This document shows, one piece after another, positions 20,025-28,954 of a stretch of DNA of 64,000 nt. The notes beneath the pieces were generated by a model. It saw only the letters and a program-made list of their open reading frames with translations. It did no database searches and was not told the origin of the DNA. Position numbers and translations under genes: made by a program. Source of the stretch: Mycobacterium sp. Marseille-P9652 (GTDB lineage Bacteria > Actinomycetota > Actinomycetes > Mycobacteriales > Mycobacteriaceae). The stretch lies in the NCBI RefSeq assembly GCF_902652685.1, contig NZ_CACRUY010000017.1, positions 26,794 to 90,793 of the forward strand, read 5' to 3'. Position 1 is the first letter of the stretch; every line of letters starts with the position of its first letter.

Positions 20025-20723
20025 TCATTCGTACCGCAGGGTGCCCGCGATGCGGGCGGCGACCTCGGCGGCCACCCGCCGCGCCTCTTCGCTCGTCCCG
20101 GGCACGTAGCGGTCGGCGGCGGCGTCGTAGTCGGCGCCGGCGATCGACCCATGGTCGGCCGCCAGCTCGATCAGCTCGACGGGCCAGCCGACCCGCTTCA
20201 GGTCGGCGGCGAAATCCCGGCTCGCGCTGACGGGCACGGCGTCGTCCGCCACACCGTGCAGCAGCGTGAACGGCGACCCGACGCGCGCGCAGGCCAGCAT
20301 GTCGGTCAGCGGTCGGCCGGAGCAGGGGTCGGGGATCATGAACGCGCCGGCCAGGCACACGGTGTGCACGAGGTCGACGCCGTAGTGGCCCGCGTCCAGC
20401 GCGACGCCCGCCGCGGCGGCCCCGCCCATGGACCACCCGACGAGCACCAGGCGGTCGGCCCGTTCGCGGGTGAATTCGAGGGACGCCAACAGGTCGGCGC
20501 GCCCGCCGTCGTCGGCGTGCGAGTTCCAATCCGGCGCCACGACGGCGGCGCCCCGGTCCGCGACCAGGCGCGCCAGGGGCCCGACGGCGGCGCGGGCGTC
20601 GGTCTGCATGCCATGCCAGAGCAGGACGGTGGGTTGACCCGCCTCGCCGAAGACATCGGCCAACCGCCCCGGCGCGTACTCGACCGTCTCCACGGGCACT
20701 CGTGTGCCCGCCGGGGCACGCAT
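20025..20723 (-). CDS. Alpha/beta hydrolase (small dienelactone-hydrolase-like esterase)
   Basis: A 232-residue alpha/beta hydrolase with an oxyanion-type LLWHGMQTD segment, the nucleophile elbow GWSMGG (about residue 97), Asp in VADDAVPV and His in ADHGSIAG. Substrate unknown. Its stop is three bases from the cobN start, so both probably share a transcript. At this position M. tuberculosis has nothing comparable; mazEF7 lies beside cobN there. A long palindrome lies just upstream. Confidence 0.85.
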   Translation of the reverse strand: MRAPAGTRVPVETVEYAPGRLADVFGEAGQPTVLLWHGMQTDARAAVGPLARLVADRGAAVVAPDWNSHADDGGRADLLASLEFTRERADRLVLVGWSMGGAAAAGVALDAGHYGVDLVHTVCLAGAFMIPDPCSGRPLTDMLACARVGSPFTLLHGVADDAVPVSASRDFAADLKRVGWPVELIELAADHGSIAGADYDAAADRYVPGTSEEARRVAAEVAARIAGTLRYE

Positions 20724-20730
20724 TCAATCT

Positions 20731-20782
20731 CGAGCGTGCACTCACGGCATTTGCGCCGATTCTCGCCGTGACTGCACGTTCG
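20731..20782. repeat. Interrupted palindrome in the divergent gap upstream of the SDR gene
   Basis: 18-base arms at 20731-20748 and 20765-20782 pair at 16 of 18 positions (core CGTGCACTCACGGC against its complement). It fills the gap between divergent genes, so it could be an operator, a cruciform-forming repeat or a dispersed element. It resembles the palindromes at 16376 and 44367 in layout but not in sequence. Confidence 0.75.
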
Positions 20783-20798
20783 GCGCGAGACTGTGCCG

Positions 20799-21623
20799 AT
20801 GAACACCGTCTCCGGAACAACCGTGGCCGTCACCGGCGGTGCGCGCGGAATCGGCCTCGCGATCGCCACCGAGCTGCACCGCCTGGGCGCCCGGGTCGCC
20901 ATCGGGGACGTCGACGAAGCCGCCGTCACCGAGGCGGGCCGCCGGCTGGGGCTCGAGGTGCACCGCAAGCTGGACGTGACGGATCGCGGTTCCTTCACCG
21001 ATTTCCTCGACGCCGTCGAGCACGGGCTGGGGCCGTTGGCGGTGCTGGTGAACAACGCCGGCGTCATCGCCGTGGGCATGGCGGTCGACGAAACCGACGC
21101 GGCGACCCGGCGGGTGCTCGACGTCAACATCGGCGGCGTCATCCTCGGCACCAAGCTGGGGCTGCAACGCATGCTCCCCCACGGTCGCGGGCACATCATC
21201 AACGTCGGGTCGATGGGCAGTGTGCTGCCGGTCGCCGGCATCGCCACCTATTGCGCGACGAAGCACGCGGTGCTGGGCTACACCGATTCCGTGCGGGTGG
21301 AGAACCGCGGGCGCGGGCTGCACTTTTCGACGATCATGCCCGCGCTGACCAACACCGAGATGATCGCCGGGATCGGAAGCGCGCGGGGCATCAAGAACGT
21401 CGAGCCCGAGGACGTCGCGCGTGCGGTCGCCGACGCGATCGCCAAGCCGAAGCGGCGGGTGATCGTTCCCCGGTCGATGGGGACCGCGGCGGCGGTGCAA
21501 CGCATGTTGCCGCAACCCGTCGCAGAGGCGCTCGGCCGCGCGCTCGGCACGGACCGCGGTTTCACCACCGACGTGCAACCCGAGAAGCGCGAGGCCTACG
21601 CGCGACGGACCGGGACGTCGTAG
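20799..21623 (+). CDS. Short-chain dehydrogenase/reductase
   Basis: Classical SDR of 274 residues (GTG at 20793 would add two). The NAD(P) motif is TGGARGIG, followed by acidic residues in IGDVDE after beta-2, which suggests NAD preference. NNAGV, the catalytic Ser in NVGSMGS, and YCATK (Tyr/Lys) are all present. The substrate is unknown; neighbours suggest steroid, lipid or ketone metabolism. It is convergent with the monooxygenase at 21627 (three-base gap) and divergent from the alpha/beta hydrolase. Confidence 0.92.
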   Translation: MNTVSGTTVAVTGGARGIGLAIATELHRLGARVAIGDVDEAAVTEAGRRLGLEVHRKLDVTDRGSFTDFLDAVEHGLGPLAVLVNNAGVIAVGMAVDETDAATRRVLDVNIGGVILGTKLGLQRMLPHGRGHIINVGSMGSVLPVAGIATYCATKHAVLGYTDSVRVENRGRGLHFSTIMPALTNTEMIAGIGSARGIKNVEPEDVARAVADAIAKPKRRVIVPRSMGTAAAVQRMLPQPVAEALGRALGTDRGFTTDVQPEKREAYARRTGTS

Positions 21624-21626
21624 ACC

Positions 21627-23084
21627 TCAGGCGGTGCGCACGTCGAAGTCGGCGAGCACCGGTTCGCGCAACAGCTCGTGGTGAGCCTCGGGCGTCCAGG
21701 GGAAAAGCTCGGGCAGCCCGTCTTTGCCGAGGTACCAGCTGTTGCAGCCGCTCACCCAAATGGTCTGCGGCATAGCGGCTTTCATGTCCTCGTTGTACTG
21801 CTTGGTGGCCGCCTCGGTGGGCGCCGCGGCGCGCACGGTGCCGTCGCGCAGCCGCTCGATCCACCACATCACGTAGTTGGCCTGGTCCTCGGCGATCGGG
21901 ATCAGCGACTGGTTGCCGATCGGTGAGTGCGGTCCCATCATCATGAACATGTTGGGGAATCCCGGCACCGCGACCGACCGGTAGGCCTTGGGTCCGTCGG
22001 CCCAGGCGTCGTCCAGGGCGATCCCGCCCTCCCCGATCACCTGCATCGGGCGCACGTAGGCGCGCGCATCGAAGCCGGTGGCGAACACGAGCAGGTCGAG
22101 TTCGTGCAGGGCGCCGTCGGCGGTGACGACGCCGCGCGGCTCGATGTGGTCGATCGCGTCCGTGATCACCTCGACGCCGGGCTGCTGCACGGACCGGTAG
22201 AAGTGCCCGGCCATCACCTGCCGCTTGCACATTGGCTGGTATGTCGGCGTCAGCTTGGCGCGCAACTCGGGGTCGCGCACCGATAGCCGCAGGTTCCACC
22301 GGCACTCGGCCTGGGCCAGCCGGCGCTGCCACCCGGGGCGGATCGGCGCCCGGCCGAGCAGGTGCCGGAAGAGCCAGCCCCAGAACAGGTACGGCAGCGA
22401 GTTCAGCACCGGCCACCGCGACAGCGCCGCGCGGGTCAAGCCCGAGTAACGCGGGTTGGGCATCGGGTAGACCCACTGCGCGGTGCGCTGGAATATCTTC
22501 AGCCCACGCACCTTGCCACCGAGCTCCGCGGTGATCTGCACGCCGGTCGAGCCGGTGCCGATCAAACCGATCCGCTTGTCGGACAACGAAACCGAGTGAT
22601 CCCAGCGCGACGAATGGAAGGCGGGTCCGGAGAAGGTGTCGCGCCCGGGGATGTCCGGGTAACGGGGAACCCGGAGCACTCCGGTCGCGGTGACCAGGAC
22701 GTCGAACGTCTCCTCGCCGTCGGGGGTGGTGAGCCGCCACGTGCCGTCGTCGTACCGGGCCGCGGTCACGTCGGTGCCGAACCGGATGTGCGGGCGGATG
22801 CCGCGCTCGTCGGCCACCTGCCGGAAGTACGCCTGGATCTCCCCGCCGGGCGGAAGCCAGTGCGACCAGTTCGGGTTGGGCCGAAACGAATACGAGTAGT
22901 ACCGCGAGGGCACGTCGCACGTGAGCCCGGGATAGGTGTTGTCGCGCCAGGTTCCGCCGACGTCGTCCGCCTTCTCGAAGATGGTGAACGAGTCGATGCC
23001 GGCGTCCTGCAGCTTGGCCGCCATGCACAGGCCCGACATCCCCGCGCCGATGATGGCGATTCGCAAACAGCGCTTCTGGGTCAT
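21627..23084 (-). CDS. Flavin-containing monooxygenase, Baeyer-Villiger type
   Basis: 485-residue FAD/NADPH monooxygenase. The FAD motif is IIGAGMSGL near the N-terminus and the NADPH motif IGTGSTGVQ about residue 195. Between them lies FSGPAFHSSRWD, which fits the Baeyer-Villiger fingerprint FxGxxxHxxxW(P/D). GTWRDNTYPGLTCDVPS and LVFATGFDA are family-typical. It probably oxygenates a ketone or steroid-like substrate. Mycobacteria carry many such enzymes and the substrate cannot be read from sequence. It is transcribed in the same direction as the FAD monooxygenase upstream, with a 72-base gap. Confidence 0.92.
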   Translation of the reverse strand: MTQKRCLRIAIIGAGMSGLCMAAKLQDAGIDSFTIFEKADDVGGTWRDNTYPGLTCDVPSRYYSYSFRPNPNWSHWLPPGGEIQAYFRQVADERGIRPHIRFGTDVTAARYDDGTWRLTTPDGEETFDVLVTATGVLRVPRYPDIPGRDTFSGPAFHSSRWDHSVSLSDKRIGLIGTGSTGVQITAELGGKVRGLKIFQRTAQWVYPMPNPRYSGLTRAALSRWPVLNSLPYLFWGWLFRHLLGRAPIRPGWQRRLAQAECRWNLRLSVRDPELRAKLTPTYQPMCKRQVMAGHFYRSVQQPGVEVITDAIDHIEPRGVVTADGALHELDLLVFATGFDARAYVRPMQVIGEGGIALDDAWADGPKAYRSVAVPGFPNMFMMMGPHSPIGNQSLIPIAEDQANYVMWWIERLRDGTVRAAAPTEAATKQYNEDMKAAMPQTIWVSGCNSWYLGKDGLPELFPWTPEAHHELLREPVLADFDVRTA

Positions 23085-23156
23085 GGGTCACCCGCCTCTC
23101 GCGGGCCTGACGCTACGCCGATCGGCTCGGCGTAGCGACAGGTTTGGCCCCAGCGA

Positions 23157-23543
23157 TCATCCGGCCGCCACGCGCTTCGACCCGAAGACGCGTTCCTGCA
23201 CGGCGGTGTCCCCGTACGAATGCGCCTCGACGATCTTGCCGTTGGCGAAGGTGTACACGTCGGCCTCCTGGGACGTCTCGTCCCCCACCGTCACCTCGCC
23301 CAGGACCATCACGACGTCACCGTCGGCCAGGAACCGCTTTGCCTGCACCTTGGCGGACTTCTCCGCCATCCGCATGAGCAGTTCGGTGATCTCGGCCTTG
23401 CCGCGGTAGGTGCCGCCGATCGTGCTCTCGCCGTTGACCGTCCATACGGCGCCGTCGTCGAAGACGCTGAGCGCGGTTGCGAGGTCGCCAGCGTCGAAGG
23501 ACTCGTAGCCCTTACGGGCCTGCTCGATGTTGTTGTTGGACAT
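23157..23543 (-). CDS. NTF2/SnoaL-like protein, possible independent start inside the fused frame
   Basis: Alternative product of 128 residues starting at ATG 23543 (MSNNNIEQARKGYESF) with GGAAGG about seven bases upstream. It has the size and fold pattern of a complete SnoaL/ketosteroid-isomerase-like protein, so it may once have been, or may still be, a separate cistron downstream of the FAD monooxygenase. The function is unknown. It is listed apart from the fused frame because the start signal is good. Confidence 0.5.
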   Translation of the reverse strand: MSNNNIEQARKGYESFDAGDLATALSVFDDGAVWTVNGESTIGGTYRGKAEITELLMRMAEKSAKVQAKRFLADGDVVMVLGEVTVGDETSQEADVYTFANGKIVEAHSYGDTAVQERVFGSKRVAAG

Positions 23544-24920
23544 GGGTTTTTCCTTCCATTCGTGTTTATCTGCCGGGACACCGCCGGGCCGGGGGAGATT
23601 GGCGCGGAGAACGCGAAACAGCATGGCCGGCCGCAGCAACCGGGTCGGTGGGTCGACCATCGCGATGACCCGCATGAATTGGCCGGCGACCACCGGATCG
23701 GATTCGGTGGCGCTCATCACCGGCTCGAGGAACGCATTGCTGATGCGAATCGACAGGGGGCGTCGACCCGTGACTTCGGGAAGGGCGAGGTCGGAGCCGA
23801 CGGCGGTCTGCCAGGCCACCCGCACCTCCCGGGCGCAGGCCCGGAAGAAGCGCCGGTTCAGGTTGTGGTCCCCGCGGTGCAGGCAGTCGCGCAGCACCGT
23901 CGCCTCGATCGCCGCGACGGTCATGCCCTGCCCGTAGATCGGATTGAAGCTGCACACGGCGTCCCCGACCACCAGCAGACCCTCGGGCGTTCGGCGCATC
24001 TTGTCGTACCGCCGCCAGCGGTTCGATGGGACACGATGCTGAACCACCTCGCCCAGGGGTTCGGCCGTGCGGACCGCCTCGAGCACGTGCGCAGGGGCGA
24101 GACCGGCCGCGAAGTCGAGCATCTCGGCGAGGTGACGGGGCGGCTCGACCCCCGCCATGCCGCCGACGGCGAACATGGCGGTGCCGTTCTCGTACCGGAT
24201 GAATCCGAACATCTCGGGGTGGCCCGGTTCCGGGAACAGGGCGATCATGTGCTCGTTCACCACGCCTGGCGCGATGCGCAGCAGCTGGCACGCGTAGGCC
24301 AGCCGCACCGTCAGCTCGTCTTCGGGGGGGCGGCCGTAGCCGAGTTCGTCGAGGAAGACCGGGGTCCGGGAGCCGCGGCCCGTCGCGTCCACGACGAGGT
24401 CGGCGGAAAGCGTGAGCGGACGGTCCAGTGCGCGGTCCACGAGGCGCACCCCGGTGACGCGCCGGCGGTCCGGCGTCGCGGTCAGGCCGATGACGTCGTG
24501 GGCTTCGAGCAGCCGGACGTTGGCGATGCCACGCACCCGCCGGCGCACGTTCCATTCGAGGACGGGCCGGCTCGGGAAGAACACCACCGCAGGGTTGGGC
24601 GCAGTGCCGGAACGCACCATCTGGTGTCCGGCGAAGGCGAGACGCAACTTCGACAGGTCACCGCGCCAGCTCTCGACCCCCTGGGCGGTGAGGTCGTCGG
24701 CGAATCCCGGAAACAGCTCATCGAGGATCTGGGTGCCCCGGGCCTGGATGGCGTGGATGAGCCTGCCCTGCGGCACGCCCCTTCGGTTGACCGGGTCCGT
24801 GGGCAACAGGTCACGTTCGACGACCGTCACCCGGTCGTAGCGGTCGGCCAACACCCGGGCCGCCAGCAGGCCCGCCATGCTCGCGCCGAGTACTACCGCA
24901 TGATCACCGCTCTTTGACAT
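23157..24920 (-). CDS. FAD-dependent monooxygenase joined in frame to a C-terminal NTF2/SnoaL-like domain
   Basis: One open frame of 587 residues. Residues 1-455 form a UbiH/geranylgeranyl-reductase-like FAD enzyme: VVLGASMAGLLAARVLADRY (dinucleotide fold), VVDATGRGSRTP, and GDAVCSFNPIYGQGMTVAA (second FAD motif). Residues about 460-587 form an NTF2-like (ketosteroid-isomerase-fold) domain: ARKGYESFDAGDLATALSVF, TYRGKAEITELL and ADVYTFANGKIVEAHSY. Homologous FAD enzymes usually end before this domain. The junction is AT-rich and has GGAAGG ahead of an internal ATG (23543), so the second domain may also be made alone. Either a real fusion or a lost stop codon. It is divergent from cobG. Confidence 0.85.
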   Translation of the reverse strand: MSKSGDHAVVLGASMAGLLAARVLADRYDRVTVVERDLLPTDPVNRRGVPQGRLIHAIQARGTQILDELFPGFADDLTAQGVESWRGDLSKLRLAFAGHQMVRSGTAPNPAVVFFPSRPVLEWNVRRRVRGIANVRLLEAHDVIGLTATPDRRRVTGVRLVDRALDRPLTLSADLVVDATGRGSRTPVFLDELGYGRPPEDELTVRLAYACQLLRIAPGVVNEHMIALFPEPGHPEMFGFIRYENGTAMFAVGGMAGVEPPRHLAEMLDFAAGLAPAHVLEAVRTAEPLGEVVQHRVPSNRWRRYDKMRRTPEGLLVVGDAVCSFNPIYGQGMTVAAIEATVLRDCLHRGDHNLNRRFFRACAREVRVAWQTAVGSDLALPEVTGRRPLSIRISNAFLEPVMSATESDPVVAGQFMRVIAMVDPPTRLLRPAMLFRVLRANLPRPGGVPADKHEWKEKPMSNNNIEQARKGYESFDAGDLATALSVFDDGAVWTVNGESTIGGTYRGKAEITELLMRMAEKSAKVQAKRFLADGDVVMVLGEVTVGDETSQEADVYTFANGKIVEAHSYGDTAVQERVFGSKRVAAG

Positions 24921-24982
24921 CGGGCATCCCCTTCGACGAGACGAACTGCCCGAAGTGTCCGGCGGCCGGTGGCGGCGCCCTA

Positions 24983-24998
24983 GAGTAGTCGGCTACTC
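24983..24998. promoter_or_regulatory. Inverted repeat GAGTAG-N4-CTACTC, possible operator
   Basis: Perfect six-base arms around four bases, in the gap between the divergent FAD monooxygenase and cobG. Size and place suit a dimeric regulator such as a TetR or MarR protein, but no such regulator is encoded nearby. No cobalamin-riboswitch B12 box was seen ahead of cobG. Confidence 0.4.
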
Positions 24999-25035
24999 AA
25001 TTCTGGGCGGTCGGGACGAGCCGTACCGTGGGCTC

Positions 25036-26172
25036 ATGCCGAGGAGCCGTGACACCGACGCCTGCCCGGGCGCGCTGCAGGTGCATCAGGCCGCCGACGG
25101 CGAGCTGGCGAGGGTGCGTCTGCCCGGCGGCATGATCACCGCCGCCCAGCTGGCGACGCTGGCCCGCGTTTCGGCCGAGTCGGGTTCCGGGACGCTCGAA
25201 CTGACCGCGCGCGGCAACGTGCAGGTGCGCGGCCTCACCGACGTGACGGCGGCCGGCGAGGCGATGGCCGGCGCGGGCCTGCTGCCCTCCGTGACGCACG
25301 AAAAGGTGCGCAACGTCGTCGCGTCGCCGCTGTCCGGCCGGGCCGGCGGCACCCGCGACGTGCGGGGGTGGGTCGAAGAGTTGGACGCGGCGATCTGCGC
25401 CGAGCCCACGCTCGCCGGGCTGGGCGGCCGGTTCTGGTTCAGCCTGGACGACGGGCGCGCCGACGTGTCCGGACTGCGCGCCGACGTGGGTGTCCACGTG
25501 CTCGACGACGCCTGTGCGCTGCTGCTGGCCGGGCGCGACACCGGCATACGGTTGGCGTTCGACGAGGCGGTCGAGGCGCTGGTCGCCTTGGCGCGACGTT
25601 TCGTCGAAATCCGCGGAAAAGCCTGGCGCGTCGGCGAATTGGGCGACCTGCGGGTGATGCTGCCCGGTGCCGAGCCGGCCGGGCCGTTATTCCCCGTTGT
25701 TACCAAGGGGCCGGTCGGGTGGGTCGGCCAGGACGACGGCCGCGTCACTCTGGCCGCCGGGGTGCCGCTGGGGATGCTGTCCGCCCGGGTCGCCGAGTTT
25801 CTGGCGGCGATCGAGGCGCCCATCGTGGTGACGCCGTGGCGCTCGGTGCTGGTGTGCGACCTCGAGGAAGCCGTCGCTGACACCGCTTTGCGTGTGCTGG
25901 CACCGCTCGGTCTGATCTTCGACGAGAACTCGCCCTGGCTGGGTGTCAGCGCCTGCACGGGCAGCCCTGGCTGCGCGCACTCGGCGGCCGACGTGCGCGC
26001 CGATGCCGCGCGATCGCTGGACGCGGACTACCCGGTGCACCGGCATTTCGTCGGCTGCGACCGCGCGTGCGGCAGCCCGCATGCCGGCGAGGTCCTGCTG
26101 GCAACGGGCGACGGATACCGCCCGCTATCCCGCGGCGAAGCCGGGCGAAGCGGATCGTCGCCGTCGTCCTAG
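25036..26172 (+). CDS. cobG: Precorrin-3B synthase CobG
   Basis: Oxygen-dependent monooxygenase of aerobic cobalamin synthesis that forms precorrin-3B with its gamma-lactone. The 378 residues have the sulfite/nitrite-reductase-like fold. The ligand pattern for [4Fe-4S]/sirohaem-type binding is clear: ACTGSPGC (Cys307, Cys313) and GCDRACG (Cys341, Cys345). ELTARGNVQVRG near residue 60 is the matching ferredoxin-like repeat motif. I chose ATG 25036 (MPRSRDTDACPG); a start at 24955 would precede any sequence resembling the family. CobH follows after nine bases. Confidence 0.95.
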   Translation: MPRSRDTDACPGALQVHQAADGELARVRLPGGMITAAQLATLARVSAESGSGTLELTARGNVQVRGLTDVTAAGEAMAGAGLLPSVTHEKVRNVVASPLSGRAGGTRDVRGWVEELDAAICAEPTLAGLGGRFWFSLDDGRADVSGLRADVGVHVLDDACALLLAGRDTGIRLAFDEAVEALVALARRFVEIRGKAWRVGELGDLRVMLPGAEPAGPLFPVVTKGPVGWVGQDDGRVTLAAGVPLGMLSARVAEFLAAIEAPIVVTPWRSVLVCDLEEAVADTALRVLAPLGLIFDENSPWLGVSACTGSPGCAHSAADVRADAARSLDADYPVHRHFVGCDRACGSPHAGEVLLATGDGYRPLSRGEAGRSGSSPSS

Positions 26173-26181
26173 GGTTATCGA

Positions 26182-26808
26182 GTGCTCGACTACCTCCGCG
26201 ACGCCGCCGAGATCTACCGGCAGTCGTTCGCGGCGATCCGCGCCGAAGCGGACCTCGACCGGTTCCCCGGGGACGTCGCCCGGGTGGTGGTCCGGTTGAT
26301 CCACACGTGCGGGCAGGTCGACGTCGCCGAGCACGTCGCCTACACCGACGACGTGGTCGCGCGCGCGGGCGAAGCCCTGCGCGCCGGCGCGCCGGTGCTG
26401 TGCGACTCGTCGATGGTCGCCGCCGGGATCACCGCCGCGCGGCTGCCGGCCCGCAACGAGGTGGTGTCGCTGGTCGCCGACCCGCGCGCTGCCGAGCACG
26501 CCGAAAAGGGGCAAACCACCCGCTCGGCGGCGGGCGTGGAACTGTGGGCCGACCGGCTGCCCGGCGCCGTGCTGGCCATCGGCAACGCGCCCACCGCCCT
26601 GTTCCGCCTGCTCGAGCTGGTCGACGAGGGGTTGTCCCCGCCGGCCGCCGTGCTGGGCGGCCCCGTCGGCTTCGTCGGTTCCGCCCAGTCCAAGGACGAG
26701 CTCATCGCCCGTCCGCGCGGGATGGCCTACCTCGTGGTGCGTGGCCGCCGCGGCGGCAGCGCCATGGCCGCCGCCGCCGTCAACGCGATCGCCAGCGAGC
26801 GCGAATGA
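26182..26808 (+). CDS. cobH: Precorrin-8X methylmutase CobH
   Basis: Moves the C11 methyl to C12 to make hydrogenobyrinate. 208 residues, the usual size, from GTG 26182. The catalytic histidine is in LIHTCGQVD (His41). [24 protein letters not shown] and [16 protein letters not shown] are family hallmarks. The stop overlaps the cobIJ start (ATGA), which indicates coupled translation within the cobG-cobH-cobIJ operon. Confidence 0.97.
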   Translation: MLDYLRDAAEIYRQSFAAIRAEADLDRFPGDVARVVVRLIHTCGQVDVAEHVAYTDDVVARAGEALRAGAPVLCDSSMVAAGITAARLPARNEVVSLVADPRAAEHAEKGQTTRSAAGVELWADRLPGAVLAIGNAPTALFRLLELVDEGLSPPAAVLGGPVGFVGSAQSKDELIARPRGMAYLVVRGRRGGSAMAAAAVNAIASERE

Positions 26809-28283
26809 CCGGCCGCGGCACGTTGTACGGGGTCGGACTCGGCCCGGGCGACCCGGAGCTGGTGACCGTCAAGGCCGCCCGGGTGATCGGCGAGGCCGAC
26901 GTCGTCGCCTATCACAGCGCCCGGCACGGCCGCAGCATCGCCCGCGGCATCGCGGCGCCGTATCTGCGGCCCGGGCAGATCGAAGAGCACCTGGTCTATC
27001 CCGTGACCACCGAGACGACCGATCATCCGGGCGGCTACGCGGGCGCGCTCGAGGACTTCTATGCCGAGGCCACGCGGCGCATCGCCGCGCACCTCGACGC
27101 CGGCCGCGACGTCGCGTTGCTCGCCGAGGGTGACCCGCTCTTCTACAGCTCCTACATGCACCTGCACACCCGGCTCACCGAGCGGTTCAACGCGGAGATC
27201 ATCCCGGGCGTGACGTCGGTGAGCGCCGCCTCCGCGGCCATCGCCACACCCTTGGTGGCCGGCGACGAGGTGCTCTCGGTGCTGCCGGGGACCCTGCCCG
27301 TCGCCGAGCTGACCCGCCGGCTCGCCGATGCGGACGCGGCCGTGGTGCTCAAGCTTGGTCGTTCCTACGGCGCTGTGCGCGAGGCGCTTTCGGCGTCCGG
27401 ACAACTTGACGGGGCGTTCTACGTCGAGCGGGCCAGCACGGCCGGGCAACGGGTCATGCCGGCCGCGGACGTCGACGAGAGCAGCGTGCCCTACTTCTCG
27501 CTCGCGATGCTGCCGGGGGGCAGGCGGCGTGCCGGGAATGCGCCGGCCGGAACCGTGACGGTGGTGGGCCTGGGCCCCGGCGACCTGGATTGGATGACGC
27601 CGCAGAGCCGGCGCGAGCTCGCGGCCGCGACCGATCTCATCGGCTACCACGGCTACCTCGACCGGGTGCCGGCCCGCGACGGCCAACGCCGCCATCCCAG
27701 CGACAACGCCGACGAGCCGGCGCGGGCACGGCTGGCCTGCGCGCTCGCCGAGCAGGGCTGCGCCGTCGCGGTGGTGTCCTCGGGAGATCCTGGCGTGTTC
27801 GCGATGGCGACCGCGGTGCTCGAGGAGGCCAAGCAGTGGCCGGGCGTGCGGGTGCGCGTGATCCCCGCGATGACGGCCGCGCAGGCCGTCGCCAGCCGGG
27901 TCGGGGCGCCGCTGGGCCACGACTACGCGGTGATTTCGTTGTCCGACCGGCTCAAGCCCTGGGAGGTGATCTCGGCGCGGCTCGGCGCGGCGGCCGCCGC
28001 CGACCTCGTCCTGGCCATCTACAACCCGGCGTCGAAGACGCGCACCTGGCAGGTGGGCGCGATGCGCGACATCCTGCTTGACCACCGCGAGCCGGGGACG
28101 CCGGTGGTGATCGGTCGCGACGTGTCGGGACCCGGTGAGGACGTCCGCGTCGTGCGCCTGGCCGACCTCGACCCCGCCGACGTCGACATGCGCTGCCTGC
28201 TCATCGTCGGGTCTTCTCAAACCCAGTGGTACGCGGACGATTCCGGCGACCGGGTGTTCACTCCGCGCCGCTACCCGGGGTGA
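26805..28283 (+). CDS. cobIJ: CobIJ, fused precorrin-2 C20- and precorrin-3B C17-methyltransferase
   Basis: 492-residue natural fusion, as in M. tuberculosis Rv2066. Residues 1-240 are CobI ([41 protein letters not shown]); residues about 243-492 are CobJ ([36 protein letters not shown]). Each half has the SAM-binding GxGxGD loop of the tetrapyrrole methylase fold. The halves act on either side of CobG, so the cobG-H-IJ operon groups consecutive steps. A perfect open frame rules out a frameshifted pair. Confidence 0.96.
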   Translation: MTGRGTLYGVGLGPGDPELVTVKAARVIGEADVVAYHSARHGRSIARGIAAPYLRPGQIEEHLVYPVTTETTDHPGGYAGALEDFYAEATRRIAAHLDAGRDVALLAEGDPLFYSSYMHLHTRLTERFNAEIIPGVTSVSAASAAIATPLVAGDEVLSVLPGTLPVAELTRRLADADAAVVLKLGRSYGAVREALSASGQLDGAFYVERASTAGQRVMPAADVDESSVPYFSLAMLPGGRRRAGNAPAGTVTVVGLGPGDLDWMTPQSRRELAAATDLIGYHGYLDRVPARDGQRRHPSDNADEPARARLACALAEQGCAVAVVSSGDPGVFAMATAVLEEAKQWPGVRVRVIPAMTAAQAVASRVGAPLGHDYAVISLSDRLKPWEVISARLGAAAAADLVLAIYNPASKTRTWQVGAMRDILLDHREPGTPVVIGRDVSGPGEDVRVVRLADLDPADVDMRCLLIVGSSQTQWYADDSGDRVFTPRRYPG

Positions 28284-28287
28284 CGGC

Positions 28288-28908
28288 TCACTCGTAGGGC
28301 GGATACGGATGCTCGCGCAGCGCGCCCGCCAGGTGCACCGCGTTGCGGGCCGCCGACTCGGTGGTGGTGGCGATGACTTCGGGCACCTCGTCGAGGTCGG
28401 TGAAGTCGCCGCCCTGCATTGCCTCGCCGTTCCAGTACGTGCAGCCCTGGGCGGGAATCGAGAAGCCGATGTCGTTGAGCCCCTGGAAGAGGTCGGCGAC
28501 GATCTTATGGGCGCCGTCCTCGTTGCCAACCACGGCGGCCAGCGCCACCTTGCCGAGCATCTTGGGCCGTCCTGCCTCGTCCTTGTCGGAGATTTCGGCG
28601 TCGAGCCGCTCCAGTACGCGCTGAGCGACGCTGGACATGTGCCCGACCCACGTGGGGGTCGAAATCACGACGATGTCCGAGGCCACGATCTTCTCGAGGA
28701 GTTGCGGCCACTCGTCCCCCGGCCCCATGTCGGCGTCCGTGCCGGGCAGCAGGTTCATGCCGACGCAGCGGACCTTCTCGCCGTCGGCGCCGTACTTGCG
28801 CAACTGTTCGAGCACCTGATCGGCCATCAGCTCGCTGCTCGAGGTGGCGGGGCTCTTCTTCAAGGTGCAGATCAACGCGATGGCGCGCAGTGGTGTGGCC
28901 GAGGACAT
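28288..28908 (-). CDS. Flavodoxin-like NAD(P)H-dependent FMN reductase
   Basis: A 206-residue flavodoxin-fold protein from ATG 28908. ALICTLKKSPATSSSELM is the phosphate-binding loop of NADPH-dependent FMN reductases, and STPTWVGHMSSVAQRVLERLD is the second FMN loop. The acceptor is unknown. It lies 46 bases after mmpL on the same strand and probably belongs to the mmpS-mmpL transcript. No strong Shine-Dalgarno sequence was seen; an upstream in-frame start would overlap mmpL. Convergent with cobIJ. Confidence 0.85.
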   Translation of the reverse strand: MSSATPLRAIALICTLKKSPATSSSELMADQVLEQLRKYGADGEKVRCVGMNLLPGTDADMGPGDEWPQLLEKIVASDIVVISTPTWVGHMSSVAQRVLERLDAEISDKDEAGRPKMLGKVALAAVVGNEDGAHKIVADLFQGLNDIGFSIPAQGCTYWNGEAMQGGDFTDLDEVPEVIATTTESAARNAVHLAGALREHPYPPYE

Positions 28909-28954
28909 GGTGGGCGCATACCCGCGTACGGACACCGCAAACGAGGGGCCGCCG

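Noticed and set aside
21562-23091. Longer minus-strand frame overlapping the monooxygenase
   Set aside because: A different frame; its translation lacks flavin motifs, while 21627-23084 carries them.
24921-25035. Cobalamin riboswitch ahead of cobG
   Set aside because: No B12-box sequence and too short a leader; only a small palindrome is present.
26805-28283. cobI and cobJ as frameshifted separate genes
   Set aside because: The frame is continuous and the same fusion is normal in mycobacteria.
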